Source: Acanthosoma haemorrhoidale
Taxonomy: Eukaryota; Arthropoda; Insecta; Hemiptera; Acanthosomatidae
Length of the DNA: 64,000 nucleotides
Direction: 5' to 3'
Assembly (NCBI GenBank): GCA_930367205.1
Contig: OV884013.1
Span: 117,514,869 to 117,578,868, forward strand
Both the position numbers and the translations under genes were made by a program. Numbering within the stretch: the stretch's first letter is position 1; every line of letters starts with the position of its first letter. Of this stretch, positions 47,234-58,315 are shown piece after piece. The notes beneath the pieces were generated by a model that worked only from the letters and a program-made list of their open reading frames with translations, did no database searches and was not told where the DNA came from.

Positions 47234-48406
47234 ATGTAGTAAGTTATCAAATATATATTCACTATTAAGTTGATTAAATTAGAATTATCCCTTTAATTTT
47301 AAAAGTTCCAATTATAACTTCACTACAGCTTATATTTATTTAAATATTTTATTTATTGAATAGTTTTAATTAGTGATAAGTACTTAAAGACATTTCATTG
47401 TTACTTATAGTATATTTGGTATAAGTGAAGAATTCTAAGATGGTAAAATAGTGTGAATCTGTGCATTCCTCTGTGATCATATCAAAGTGGAAATTGACCA
47501 TTCCAATGCACAGACTAAAGTCTGTTCCAACTCCGAAAGCAGAAATAGACGGACGGTAACTCCCGGAAGACCTCCTCAGCGAAGAAGGGAAGAGGGCGGA
47601 CCACCAAAGGACACTGATGGAATCAAAGCGGGTGTCCTCCGGAGAGCTCCCAATTACTTAGGCCATGTTTATGTTTATTGTTCGTTGCGTGGCCGCGCTC
47701 GAGGGCCACTGCCATAATCCCCCTGAGTTAGATCTACTCTGCCACTTATCAAGCATCTCGTCCACTCTGTGGGCTTGGAACCACCTCTCTCATTCGCCGG
47801 ATCCAGTATGGATTTCCAATAGCACCTGACTAAATCCTCTTTTATAGGGTTAGATTTAAAACGAATCAGAACTAAGTAGCCTATATAGTGTTCGCATGTG
47901 AGCTTCAACGGTAATTCCTTCTGCCATGTAAGCCCTTTTTTTTATGGATCTTTATCTCCTCTAGCAAGGAAGGACATTTCGAGCCCACGTGTCACCATCA
48001 CTTCCACTGGTACGAACACGCAAGGAGGTCTCATGATCATTTATATGTTAATAGCCTAGATGCAGTATGGTATAGCATACAGCAATGTTTAGACGGCCTA
48101 GGCTCTAAAGGCCTTCACTTTTAGCATATTAATGCTCATATCCATAATATCCACTATATTCGTTTCAATACAAAATAATATGCAAAATTTCTAAATTTTC
48201 TCATTGCATCCGTACATTTTCAATAATAAATCAACCATCTACCAGTAAATGCGCCTGTAACAGAAATTTTAAAAACAAGTTAATATTTTGCAGAAAAGAT
48301 TAAAATCTCGCGTCCTTAACCATAAGGAAAGAGCAGTTTTAAATAATAAAATTCAAGAAACGGACAAACCTTGTTCATTTAAGTAATTCCCTGTTAATGT
48401 AACTGA
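47234..48406. other. Unassigned sequence, complex island at about 47,500-47,990
   Basis: Overlapping ORFs on both strands (47,487-47,717 and 47,675-47,908) show no recognisable domain. The island contains TGTTTATTGTTCG (Forkhead-like). Confidence 0.3.
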
Positions 48407-49064
48407 TGTATAACAACAACTTTATTATGATAAAATTACAATCTGCCTGATCGGTCTATAAGTAGTTGTGATAAATGATCTCATTCATACCAATTTACAA
48501 TTTTCATTCACTCCCTCATTCATACTATATACACAAACGGCCCAGAGGCCCCCCAAGTCAACATGGTTGTCACCTCCCCCGCGCGCGAAGGAGGAAGCGG
48601 AGTCTTGGGAAGTCCTTCACGCTCCTTCGTCACCCGCGTCACTGGATAAGATCCAGCGGAAGCTGATCAGGAGCGCGAGAGCCACAGACGCTCAGGACAT
48701 GATTGGAGAAACTGGACATTTCCAGGACTCCCACTGTAACGTATTTATAGCAGGTCACGAGGCCACTGCCGTTTTAATCTCCGAGGAGGATTATAGGGAT
48801 GAGTGGTGCAGTGCAATGAATGTGCTAGGGTGCTAGGTTGGCTGGATAGGTCACTATGGAATTTCAGGAATGGGCAGGACTCCCACTGTCACGTATTTAT
48901 AGCAGGTCACGAGGCCACTGCCGTTTTAGTCTCCGAGGAGGATTATATGGATGAGTGGTGCAGTGCAATGAATGTGCTAGGGTGCTAGGTTGGCTGGATA
49001 GGTCACTATGGAATTTCAGGAATGGGCAGGACTCCCACTGTCACGTATTTATAGCTGGTCACGA
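48407..49064 (-). mobile_element. Family C retrotransposon copy with internal tandem duplication
   Basis: On the minus strand the RT tail and 3' UTR end at the family terminus, complement of AACAACAACTTTATTAT (48,413). TAATGTAACTGA (48,395-48,406) and TAATGTAATTGA (49,065-49,076) flank it, a 12-bp target duplication with one mismatch. The 5' half is duplicated in tandem; see the repeat entry. Confidence 0.85.
48724..49064 (+). repeat. 152-bp tandem repeat, about 2.2 units, within a family C copy
   Basis: AGGACTCCCACTG begins at 48,724, 48,876 and 49,028, exactly 152 bp apart. Each unit spans the RT-tail/3' UTR boundary. The last unit is cut off at the insertion's 5' end. The two complete units are nearly identical. 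Confidence 0.95.
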
Positions 49065-49076
49065 TAATGTAATTGA

Positions 49077-50224
49077 ACGAATACAAACATGAATGGCCTG
49101 TTGATAAATGGAAAATGTGCCTTCAACCTCATAAAATATCCTATTTAATTGCAATTTAACAGCTTCAATTATTCTTAAGAAGATCAACTTCACCAATTTG
49201 AGAAGTTCGTCTTATATCATCTTATTTAAAATTCATTTATCAACCAAATGGTATGGACTTTACTATAAACCAATTGGTATTATTCACTCAGCTAGTACCA
49301 AGTGTACAAAAGTAATATTTTTAATCTCTAAAATCAAGATTGTGTAAGATATAAAATTATATCAGATTAAAATAAATAAATTCATTTTTTGTCATAGCAG
49401 GTAAAGCGTGACTTATACATTTTTGTCTGATAATTTACATTACAGACAGAAGTAAGATTTGTAATTTCTTAAATAAATATCCTTTGAGAAATAATACATT
49501 GAGTAATTGTTATTGATCTGTTGGAATAAAAAATAGGCATTAATCTTTAAGGTGAAGCAATGGAGATAATCATTGGCACTGACAGATCGCCTGCTCAACT
49601 GAATGCCATTTCCCACTTTGAAGATCATTTGGGATTCAATTAGTCCTCTTTGGGATAAACAGCGATGGAAGACCGGGATTTTTCTGTGTCCTTGCCAGGA
49701 GTCGGTGGACAGTCGTGACACAGCATAATATCACCACATTTACATATCAGCCCTCGGCGCTTCCTCAACAGGCGCGTCGGGACTTTCAAACGCGTCTGGA
49801 GAACAAAGAAACAAAATTTGTCAATGTTATAAGGTGTATTCAATTTAATTCTCTTCTTTGGTACAATTAAAGTAGCTTTAAATCGTTAAAACAGTTCCGT
49901 CAATCATAAAGCTCCTTTATTTAATTATAAATGTGTTAGGATGGTTATTTTCAATGTTTTCCATTTAATAGATATCTGCCAATATGGAAAGTCAGAGGGG
50001 TAAGGAATTACTCAATATGGATGTTGTGGCCATCTCTTAATTACGAATAATTAAAAGTTCGACTCTTCTCGGCCCAGAAAATATCTGTTTCCATATTTGT
50101 ACAAATAAAACTTATGACGTCGGGCGGAGAGGGGAGAGAAGCTAGTGGGGGAAACAGCCGCAGGTGGGGAGCCATCCCCCGAGTTAGCATAGTGGTGGTA
50201 ATATGAGTTAGCATACAGCATACA
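49077..50224. other. Unassigned sequence with a candidate minus-strand exon
   Basis: It is AT-rich except for 49,540-49,800, where a possible terminal exon is listed separately. Confidence 0.35.
49640..49795 (-). CDS. Candidate terminal coding exon, function unknown
   Basis: On the minus strand a pyrimidine-rich tract ends in TTTGTTCTCCAG at 49,796, a good splice acceptor. It is followed by 51 open codons to a TAA at 49,640. The translation is basic at first (TRLKVPTRLLRKRRG), then has three Cys and one His (ICKCGDIMLCHDC), and ends PKED. Base composition is clearly less AT-rich than the flanks. I do not recognise the protein, no other exon is visible in the window, and a chance match is quite possible. 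Confidence 0.25.
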   Translation of the reverse strand, partial: TRLKVPTRLLRKRRGLICKCGDIMLCHDCPPTPGKDTEKSRSSIAVYPKED

Positions 50225-50543
50225 ATTTCACGAGATCATTGATTTGCCTACGGTGGATGAATTCATCCAACGTAGACATATCACATTTTTCGACTCCTTA
50301 CAGTACTTAACAAGCCCGGTGTTTAACACGATAACCCCCGCTCCGGCAGGACGCTGTCGTGGCAGGAACGCTTTAGTCTTAGGTTCTAGTTTTAGGTTTA
50401 GTTTTTAATTTTTTCCCAAATTGTAAATAGAAGGTGAGCCCCATCACCTAATATTGTATACATTGTATTGTTAATTTTAACATTTGTTCATATTGTTTCA
50501 CATATTGTATATGAAAAAATGTTTAAGAAAAAAACAAAAAAAA
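50225..50543 (+). mobile_element. 5'-truncated family B retrotransposon copy
   Basis: It starts at HEIIDLPTVDEFIQRRHITFFDSLQ in the RT tail, then NPRSGRTLSWQERF-like frame-broken sequence. The 3' UTR follows with GGTGAGCCCCATCACC and a poly-A-like end (AAGAAAAAAACAAAAAAAA). Confidence 0.85.
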
Positions 50544-50599
50544 CCGAGTTAGTATAACGAACAGGACCGTCACTTGGAACACTACTCTCTCCTCTCTCT

Positions 50600-51198
50600 C
50601 TGCACTGGCGCCTGCTGCTCTACTGAAACCATGGTCTTCTCATTCAACTACCTCTGCATCTCTCTCTCTTCTAGCCTCGCTATGTTTTAGTCCGGCGTTG
50701 TCAGACCCCACTCCTTCCTAGTGAGAATCTCTGCCTTCATCTCACTAAAACTATCACCTCTTTGTGAGAGACCTCTCCCTCGCAGACTACGGTTGCCGTG
50801 GCCCTACAAACTTTGCCTAGCAGCGTCTCCCTCAGCGATCTGCTTCTCTCCAGTTCACACTCGCCTTTGGGATCCGGACGGTTTTCGCCTACCCTCAGAT
50901 ACCGGGTGTGAATTCGTTGTCATTCCAAGACCACATACACTACCTATAAACCAACCCTGTTCCTCTTCTCCTCGACATAGTGCACTGTCGGGGCACACCT
51001 TCTAAGATCTTATAAAGTCAGATCAAACGAATTAGGCTGCCCACCGACTAGGCCGCCAGCCAGGGTGAAAGACCACAGGCCCACCCGCTCTATCTCTTTC
51101 TTGGCACTCGCCGGACGGGGGCTAGAGTTTATAGTGATCCTAGCCCGTGACGGGCGTCTGCTCCCCACCTTGGGGACTCACATATCTGAGCCCGACAA
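50600..51198 (+). mobile_element. Copy of the family D LTR-like repeat
   Basis: The core (about 50,660-51,003) matches 3,170-3,500 with many substitutions. The end differs from the other copies after GTCGGGGCACA but still closes with GAGCCCGACA. It may be a separate subfamily. It directly follows the family B insertion. Confidence 0.6.
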
Positions 51199-52097
51199 TG
51201 GATAAAGAAAATCACCGATTGTAGTATGTCTGCTACGAACGTTAAGATTAACATTTGCTTACAATTAAACCCATTCAAATAAATATTAGGAAATCAAAGG
51301 AGCAGAAAAATAGGTAGATCATTAAATGAATGCGTGGAAGATAGATAGACTAAGGGACCAAATATCCGGCAGAAAAATCTTTAACAATAAAATAATACAC
51401 TCTTTGTAGTTATTAATTTTAACACCGTTTTTATACACACCTGTCTAGGTTTGTTATAACCATTTATGGTTATACCCATTCCCATTATAACCATTTATGG
51501 TTATACCCATTCTTTAGAAGAGTGCACTTTAGATTAAATCTTGAATCGCATCCTAAAAGGCCGGCTAAGAAAGCACATATTTACAGCCTTTATCACGAGG
51601 GCCTAAGGATTGGTAAAAAGTTCATTGATATTCGATTCCTTGCGACATCCCTTACTTATGGACAACATCTTTTATAGAGTTGTGAGTTCGAGTAATAAAA
51701 TTGTCTGAATACGGCTTATCTCGCCATCTCCAAAGGGACTTTTAAGGTGCACTCCATCTCTTGCATGGAAGGGAAAGGAACAAAAAGAAATAAGTTACAT
51801 CTGTAACTGTCTGCTGGCCGGTACAGGAAAGAGGAGTTACCGTGTCCAGTTTCATTATTGAACGGGTCAGCCTCCGAATAAAAAACATTATACCGTTCAT
51901 AAAGCTCACGGCTAAAGCCTTACTTTCGAAGGGCAATCAGCCGATAATGGTACACGGAACGAATGCGCACCCATAATCAGCCCCCTCGGTTAAAATTTTA
52001 TATTTCACCCATAAATTTCATCAGCGAAAAAATATAGGGATCACTTATAATTAAAAAATAAGGCCAATACTGTCATACGTAGTTTCCTATAAACCTA
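51199..52097. other. Unassigned sequence
   Basis: It holds the 31-bp duplication listed separately. No gene was recognised. Confidence 0.4.
51454..51515 (+). repeat. 31-bp direct duplication of a palindromic unit
   Basis: TTATAACCATTTATGGTTAT starts at 51,454 and at 51,485. Within each unit ATAACCAT and ATGGTTAT form a perfect 8-bp inverted repeat around TT. Confidence 0.9.
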
Positions 52098-52099
52098 TA

Positions 52100-53056
52100 C
52101 AGTAGAATCCCGATAATACGTATTGTGAAGGGACTGACAGTTTGGTACGAATTATCGGGAGTACGTATTAATGCAAACATCTATGTATTAAGAAGTATGT
52201 ACAATGTAGTAAGGATAAAAACTATGCAATAAACACCGCTTAATACTAAACTAAACAATGAAAAATATGAACATACTTATGTTATAGATTAAATAAACAC
52301 CAATCATTTGCACGAAAAAAATCTTTTTTTGACTCAATCCTTGCAGACGGGTATTGTCAATTCCTTTGTATATTTCCTCCAACTGGTACATTTGAATTCC
52401 TTGCTTGCGCGAACCACTTTTTTAAGTACTCTTCAAGTTGTGGGTAATCACCAGTCTTGAAGCGTTTTACTTTGCTGCTCGAAGTCTGGGAATTGATTTT
52501 GTCCTTGTTCATCAGGATTGATGTGATCGTGGAACGAGGGACGTTAAAACGCTTGGATACGTCAATTTGCTTAAAGCCACTCGCCACGGCGTTTATGATT
52601 TGTTGTTTCTCTTTAATAGAGAGGCTGACATTTTTCGGAGGCATGGTAACGGGTCACAACGATAATTAAAACGAGACTGAACTGTAGAAACGAAAGAAAA
52701 GCTTCGCACAGTTCCTAAAACTTTCCCTCTCTCCTCTCCTTATTTCCTTTCTGTAAAAGAGTACGAATCACATATGGGATTTCATAGAAAACATTTATCT
52801 CGCACTCATTCTGCTCACTGGTCTCTCACTGTCCTCTTTCCCTTTCATGGAACAGTACGAATTAACGAGGTTTTTAGATTGGAAGTACGTATTATAAGAC
52901 GTTTTAAGTGACCTCGAGCGTAAAAATAATACGAATTACCGAGGGGACTAAAATGCACTGTTTTCATACCACCGGGATTTTCTCAGGGACCAGAAAATTT
53001 TTACGAATCATCCGAAAATACCAATAATCGGGATACGAAATATCGGGATTCCACTG
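52100..53056. mobile_element. Miniature pogo/Tigger-like element
   Basis: The left end CAGTAGAATCCCGATAATACG at 52,100 is mirrored by the right end, which reads CAGTGGAATCCCGATATTTCG on the minus strand. TA lies at both borders (52,098 and 53,057), the pogo target duplication. The element keeps only a transposase N-terminus on the minus strand plus repeated subterminal TACGAATT-like motifs. At 957 bp it is non-autonomous. Confidence 0.9.
52357..52644 (-). pseudogene. CENP-B-like DNA-binding N-terminus of a Tigger transposase
   Basis: The ORF starts MPPKNVSLSIKEKQQIINAV. Residues 5-55 form the psq-type helix-turn-helix of CENP-B/Tigger proteins, including KQIDVSKRFNVPRSTITSIL and NKDKI. Residues 65-90 (YPQLEEYLKKWFAQARNSNVPVGG) are the start of the second helix-turn-helix, with the typical L--WF---R----PV motif. 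The frame ends five residues later, where the DDE catalytic domain has been deleted. If made, the peptide would be a pair of DNA-binding motifs without nuclease. Confidence 0.85.
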
Positions 53057-53139
53057 TATGTACTTAAATTTATGTTTAAATCTTCACATGAAATCCACTT
53101 TTCTAATCAATCTATCAACCTAAGGAGACAAATAAATAA

Positions 53140-53507
53140 TTATGCGGACGCTTTGGACAACTAGCGCAGTCTACTTCAAATCAACTCCAATCCTTCAATA
53201 TGGAATAAAATACTAATTTAGCAAGTCAGTTTAAAAACTATTTATCTGGATTAAAGGTATGGGACGCAACGAACACTCAAACATTAATCCCTTCACAAAA
53301 CATTCTTGGCCTCACATTACAACAGCAATAGAATTCTACATTATTTTCGGAATATAACTTACATCCTTGACACCATCACTTCCCACTTGAAGAAAATGTT
53401 ATCCAATCACCTTACTCCCCCAGATCAGTAACTACTCATCCCTATAAACTTCCTCGGGGACTAAAGCGGCAGTGGCCTCGTGACCTGCTATAAATAAGTG
53501 TACATAA
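53140..53507 (+). mobile_element. Family C retrotransposon fragment, subfamily C2
   Basis: It covers the DNCTDYFE-equivalent region (GACGCTTTGGACAACTAG), a diverged RT tail, and LKRQWPRDLL then stop at 53,490. It breaks off just into the UTR and is followed by a T-rich low-complexity tract. It is almost identical over about 340 bp to 56,920-57,255. Confidence 0.8.
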
Positions 53508-53510
53508 CTT

Positions 53511-54640
53511 TTTTTTTTTTTATTTATTTATTTATTTTTATTTTTTTTTATAAATATTGACAATGCGTGCAGAAAGTATTTTTACACAATTTTTTTTCCT
53601 ATGCTATTCTATTTCATCCCTGTATTTAATCAAGATATATAATGACGCATTTCCAAAGGACTTCATGAACTTAAATTATTACTCCGGGATGTCATCAGAA
53701 TATTCCGTTTTGTTGAATTTTTTCCTTCGTATCGTAGCTTACCTCGTTTCCTATTCGGTATGCAGGGTGTCAATAATAATTGAAGCAGCACCCACCTCTA
53801 AAGTTATAATGGAAATAATTACCTTTTAGTTTTATAATTGTCTAGTTGATCCCTTGATTTCCGTTCTTAAATCAAAACTTTATTTCTTTTATAATTGCAC
53901 ACCAAAAGAAATTGTGAATGGTTAATATAATCAAAATTTATTTTACATAACTTATTAAAAATGAAATTATTGATATAAAAATACAGCTACAGAATAATTA
54001 TATAAAATTGAATCAAAATGAGCCTTTATGTTCACTGTCTATTGAACTGTGAAGGAATTGATTGAGAATTGAAATGATACTGATCAGTCTATATTTTTAC
54101 TATAGGTATAGAATTTCCGTTTACTGTTTTATTCGGTACTTGAATATTGTTTATTGGCAGTTCCTTAAGTAGCGGGGTTGTTTTTTTTTTTGTTTTTTTT
54201 TTTTCCGCCCTTCTTGAGGTAAAAACCTCAAATGGTATTTAACTTATAACTTCTTCTTAATTATAAAATGAAATAACCGTTCAACATTGATACAGTTGCC
54301 AGCCTCTTTGGGATAGACGTGGACTAAAGCCTTCTCCAACTCCTCTTGATGTTTTCAGGGCTATCTCTTCTTACCCCCATTCTATTGGCCAAAAATAAGG
54401 ATCACATGTCCATTCGTGGGCTCGATTGGTCGGCGCTGTCATGCGTGTGTATGCGCGGGGAGTCCTTTGAAGCTGCGTGGCGTTGGTATAACAACCAGGG
54501 CTCCCGCGCCTCCTTGACCTGCGCCTTCTGAGAACCTCCAGTCTTATACTTGAACGGAAAATGGTATCTGTACCAGGATTGCCAGGCCTTGGATCTCATC
54601 TCGAATATTCTAACCAGCTCACTGACAGATTTAACTTGAC
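53511..54640. other. Unassigned sequence starting with a T-rich tract
   Basis: A T/TTTA-rich low-complexity tract lies at 53,511-53,552. The 90-codon ORF at 53,557-53,829 is hydrophobic and AT-driven. Nothing was recognised. Confidence 0.4.
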
Positions 54641-54646
54641 AGATTA

Positions 54647-55363
54647 TTGAGATGGATAGGCATCTCAATTTCCCTACTCATTTTAGTAATAAAATAGAAA
54701 AAGTACGACACAGGTCTTACCGGCTATCGCACTGGCTAATTTCACCCAACCTGTCGCTTCGTCTCAAACTGATGATCTATAAATGTGTCCTCCGGCCAGC
54801 TCTACTGCACGGTGCCCCGCTATATACCCACTTGACTGACAATACAGCCAAATGTCTCTAAAATTTCCAGAATGGGATCATGCGAAATGTGGTCCGACAT
54901 ACCTCTCTCGAGAGGTTGAAGAACGCTGACCTGCTGCACCCGCTGCTTGATGTGCATTCGGTGAGTGAGTTCATCCGCCGGAGACACATCAAGTTATTAG
55001 ACTCGTTGCAGCACTTAAGCAACCCATTGTTTGAAACTGTGGCCCCACTACCCCTCCCGCATCGATGGCAACAGACTGTCGGGGAAAAAATAGGTTAAGA
55101 CTTAGTATGTAAGTTAGTTTTAAGTTTGATCAAAAAGGTGAGCCCCATCACCTTTATTAGAGTCAGTCCAGTCAGGTATAATGTGTATCATTATACTTGT
55201 TTATTCATTATATAATTTTTATAAAATAACAAAACCTGTATATAATGTAGCGATGTCACAGGAAATACAAAAATAATTTGTAAATAGATTCGCCTGAGGA
55301 TCTATAATTGTATATAATTATCTGTAAATTTGAAGGGGCTAGGAAGAAAAAAAAAAAAAAAAA
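54647..55363 (+). mobile_element. Longest family A retrotransposon copy
   Basis: The copy carries the longest family A RT tail in the window, the full 3' UTR and a 17-nt poly-A after GGGGCTAGGAAG. AGATTA precedes it at 54,641 and follows the tail at 55,363, a weak candidate duplication. Confidence 0.85.
54652..55098 (+). pseudogene. C-terminal reverse transcriptase tail, family A
   Basis: The frame reads DRHLNFPTHFSNKIEKVRHRSYRL, the block after the palm that corresponds to the LG--LD--L-F--HI motif. It continues LKLMIYKCVLRPALLHGAPLYTHLTDNTAKCL, then a single stop where the other copies have Gln. Next come FQNGIMRNVVRHTSLERLKNADLLHPLLDVHSVSEFIRRRHIKLLDSLQHL and finally HRWQQTVGEKIG. The Y-C-L-P-L-YG block is the jockey-clade thumb signature. 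One nonsense change and the 5' truncation make it a pseudogene. Confidence 0.85.
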
Positions 55364-56500
55364 GATTAGCTAAGATTACTAAAGGTGTTCCAAACATACG
55401 TGAAACAGCTCAGAGAGTTATTTTTCATCAAAAATACTGTCTAGTTTGTTAATAATCACTTTTATAATTGTTTAAAAAACCTGTGCGGAAGTTCAAATTC
55501 TTAAATGTCTGCAATGCAATGCAGATCAGAGATCATTTAGGTCAACCAACAATTTTGACAAGCTCTCGAGGTATCAGGTATCCTCCAGGTATCAGGAAAT
55601 GACGAATAAATCAGAACAATAGACTTCTGCATTATTATTCAAATATATTGGAGTATCAATAGATTGTAGGTGCAAAGCTAATAAATAGATAAAAAAATGA
55701 CTTTATTTTCCTTAATATACTTGATCATATATTCTGACTGAAGTTGATGGGGTCATTTACTTGTTAAAACTTGTTAATACATCCTGTTGAGATAAAAATA
55801 GAAAACGATTGTCTGTTCTATCGTTAGTACTATTCAATGATCCGTCGTAGATAGCTTATGATGGAGGAGACACTATCAGTGACGCCTAAGAGGCCATGAG
55901 GAGCGATAGACACCGAAGAAGCAGATCCAGTAGCACCCTAGGAGAGATAGAATCTGGGCGGCTAATGGGGCAGGTGGCGTGGGAACTGCCCAGGGCCGCA
56001 GTTTGTGCCATCGCTCTGTCTTGGAAAGGTCATCGGTTTAACTTCATCCGTTCTTTGCCAGGAGCTCTGTCCGAACTGTGATCCCGTCACTGCTCCAAGA
56101 AGCTTTGCTAGATCCCGAAACGAATTTCCATTATAAAACGACAGTTTTGGAAAGCTCAATGCTTTAATCGTTGAAATATTATAAATATTCATTCATCTAT
56201 AAGAAACAATCTATAAAAATTAAACATCTGGGAGTGCTTCTTTAGATATTTACATATGAGCTAGTTAGAAGAGTTAATTTTGCAATATAAAAAAAAAAAC
56301 GATGGAACGTCTACAATTACTAGACTTAACTAATAAGAGTGCTATATCTTAATATCCTACCTTTTTGTAATCATTTCATAAAAACTAAGCAAGGAGGCGA
56401 ATATCAAAATCCTATATAGCGTCTGAAAACCACGAATAAATAAAAAAAAATTGTCTAAATTATTACATTCCTCACCTCGTCAATGATTGGCGGATAGAAT
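55364..56500. other. Unassigned sequence, complex island at about 55,870-56,110
   Basis: The island has balanced composition and contains ORFs on both strands without recognisable motifs. The rest is AT-rich. Confidence 0.35.
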
Positions 56501-56529
56501 ACTGGGGCGACTTAGTGCAGTCCACGCAG

Positions 56530-56712
56530 TATCTTTCGCACGCGAGGGAGGTGACAACGATGTGGGTTTGGGAGTTGTCTGAGCTGTTTGTAAAGACTGT
56601 ATAAATGAGCGAGTGAATGATGAATTATAAATTTGGTATGAATGAGAACATTTATCACAATTACTTATTTTATTTTATTATTATTATTATTTTATATAAT
56701 AAAGTTGTTGTT
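56530..56712 (+). mobile_element. Family C 3' UTR fragment
   Basis: CACGCGAGGGAGGTGACAAC through to ATAATAAAGTTGTTG matches the last 180 bp of family C, with a short TTATTATTA expansion just before the end. Confidence 0.8.
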
Positions 56713-56889
56713 TATTCAAGAGATGAAATAACATTTATAAAATGACTCAATATATATTTGTATATTGCTTAGCAAGTCCTTATGCAGAGAAAAAAACACA
56801 TCTTGAATGAAATTTCGATTTCAACTGTTTCCATCCAATTTTAAAATTGGACAATTGGGTTGCACATTGCAACAGACTAATTTAAAACC

Positions 56890-57510
56890 CGCATAGGAGA
56901 CCTAAGGAGACAACTCTCAACAACTCAACTCCAATCTTTCAATATGGAATAAAATACTAATTTACCAAGTCAGGTTAAAAACTATTTATCTGGATTAAAG
57001 GTTCGGGACGCAACGAATCACTCAACCATCAATCCCTTCACAAAACATTCTTGGCCTCACATTACAACAGCAATAGAATTCTATATTATTTTCGGAATAT
57101 AACTTACATCCTTGACACCATCACTTCCCACTTGAAAAAAAATGTTATCCAATCACCTTACTCCCCTAGATCAGTAACTACTCATCCCTATAAACTTCCT
57201 CGGGGACTAAAGCGGCAGTGGCCTCGTGACCTGCTATAAATACGTTTACATAACTGTCAATGGAAAGTTTCTGCAATCATATCCTGAGCGTCTGTGGCTG
57301 TCGTGCTCTTGGCCAGCCTCCACTGGCTCGTATCCAAGACGCTGCTGATGAACCTAGGGGACCTTCCAAGACCTCTTTCGCATACGTGGTAGGTGACAGC
57401 CATGTGGATTAGGGAGATCTCTGGGCTGTTTGTAAATATTGTATGAATCAGAAAATTGATCACAACTACTTATAGCCCAATAGGCAGGTTGTAATTTTAT
57501 CACAATAAGC
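56890..57510 (+). mobile_element. Family C retrotransposon copy, subfamily C2
   Basis: It has a diverged RT tail, LKRQWPRDLL then stop at 57,237, and a 3' UTR to TTTTATCACAATAAG. The RT-tail portion is almost identical to 53,160-53,500. It differs from the majority family C sequence in having FTKHSWPHITTAIEFY-type sequence in place of the VLRTIVNAPYYV block. Confidence 0.8.
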
Positions 57511-57514
57511 TAAT

Positions 57515-58310
57515 GAATATAATTTTTTTTTTTAAATATTTTGGAACTATTTCACTAAAGAAACAACTGTAAAAGATCATAGATAAGTGGGCAGTTTTTT
57601 GTTCTTAAAGTCCCTGATAAAATAAGTCCGAAGATCGTGGAGGAGATGTGATAGTTGATAAGCAACTACCAAAACTAGTGCCGATAACTAATACTACATA
57701 AGTATCCAAACCTCGAACAAAGATCTTTCCCAGAAAATACCGTCTTAGGTTCTCTGAAGGGAAAAAAAAAACGTAACAAGGTTACCAAAAATTACCGTAA
57801 AAGAGATTATGTCAAGATATGGGTTTGTTTTCGTCGTTAACCAGCAGATGTCTTCAAGTGGAGCCAGGCAATAAACGTTGCATCGTGAGGCAGCCGACCT
57901 TTTGGGTTTTCGAGAAGGTTGGCCAAGGCACACCGTTCTCCGGACATATCGACGTAACCTTTTTTAACCTCTAGCACCAAATTTATTGTTCGTACAGGAT
58001 TGTTATTCGGCCATGAAAAACAACTGAATTACAGGGCATTTAAGCAATGGAGTGAATGTCCAAATTGGTCATTGATAAAACTTAAATGTACCTGTGTCAT
58101 TGAAATCGTAAGAGAGTTTGTGAATTTTACTGAAAATAATAAAAAAAACTCATAGAGCTAATTAATCTGACGGATAGTCGTACTTTTGTGAACTATAGTT
58201 AGGGCCTGTATTTCGTGAGGAGTCTCAGTTTCTTTAAAAAAAATTTGCACAGTATTTTTTTTCTTTTCTAATGAATTGGTGGTAAATTTATATTAGGGAG
58301 TAAATCTGTA
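57515..58310. other. Unassigned AT-rich sequence
   Basis: No gene or repeat was recognised. Confidence 0.45.
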
Positions 58311-58315
58311 TTTTA

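Noticed and set aside
48468..48836. 122-codon plus-strand ORF as a gene
   Set aside because: It is antisense to a family C retrotransposon and recurs in other copies of that family. It is not a host gene.
53557..53829. Hydrophobic 90-codon ORF as a membrane protein
   Set aside because: Its composition follows from AT-rich DNA beside a low-complexity tract. No conserved feature is seen.
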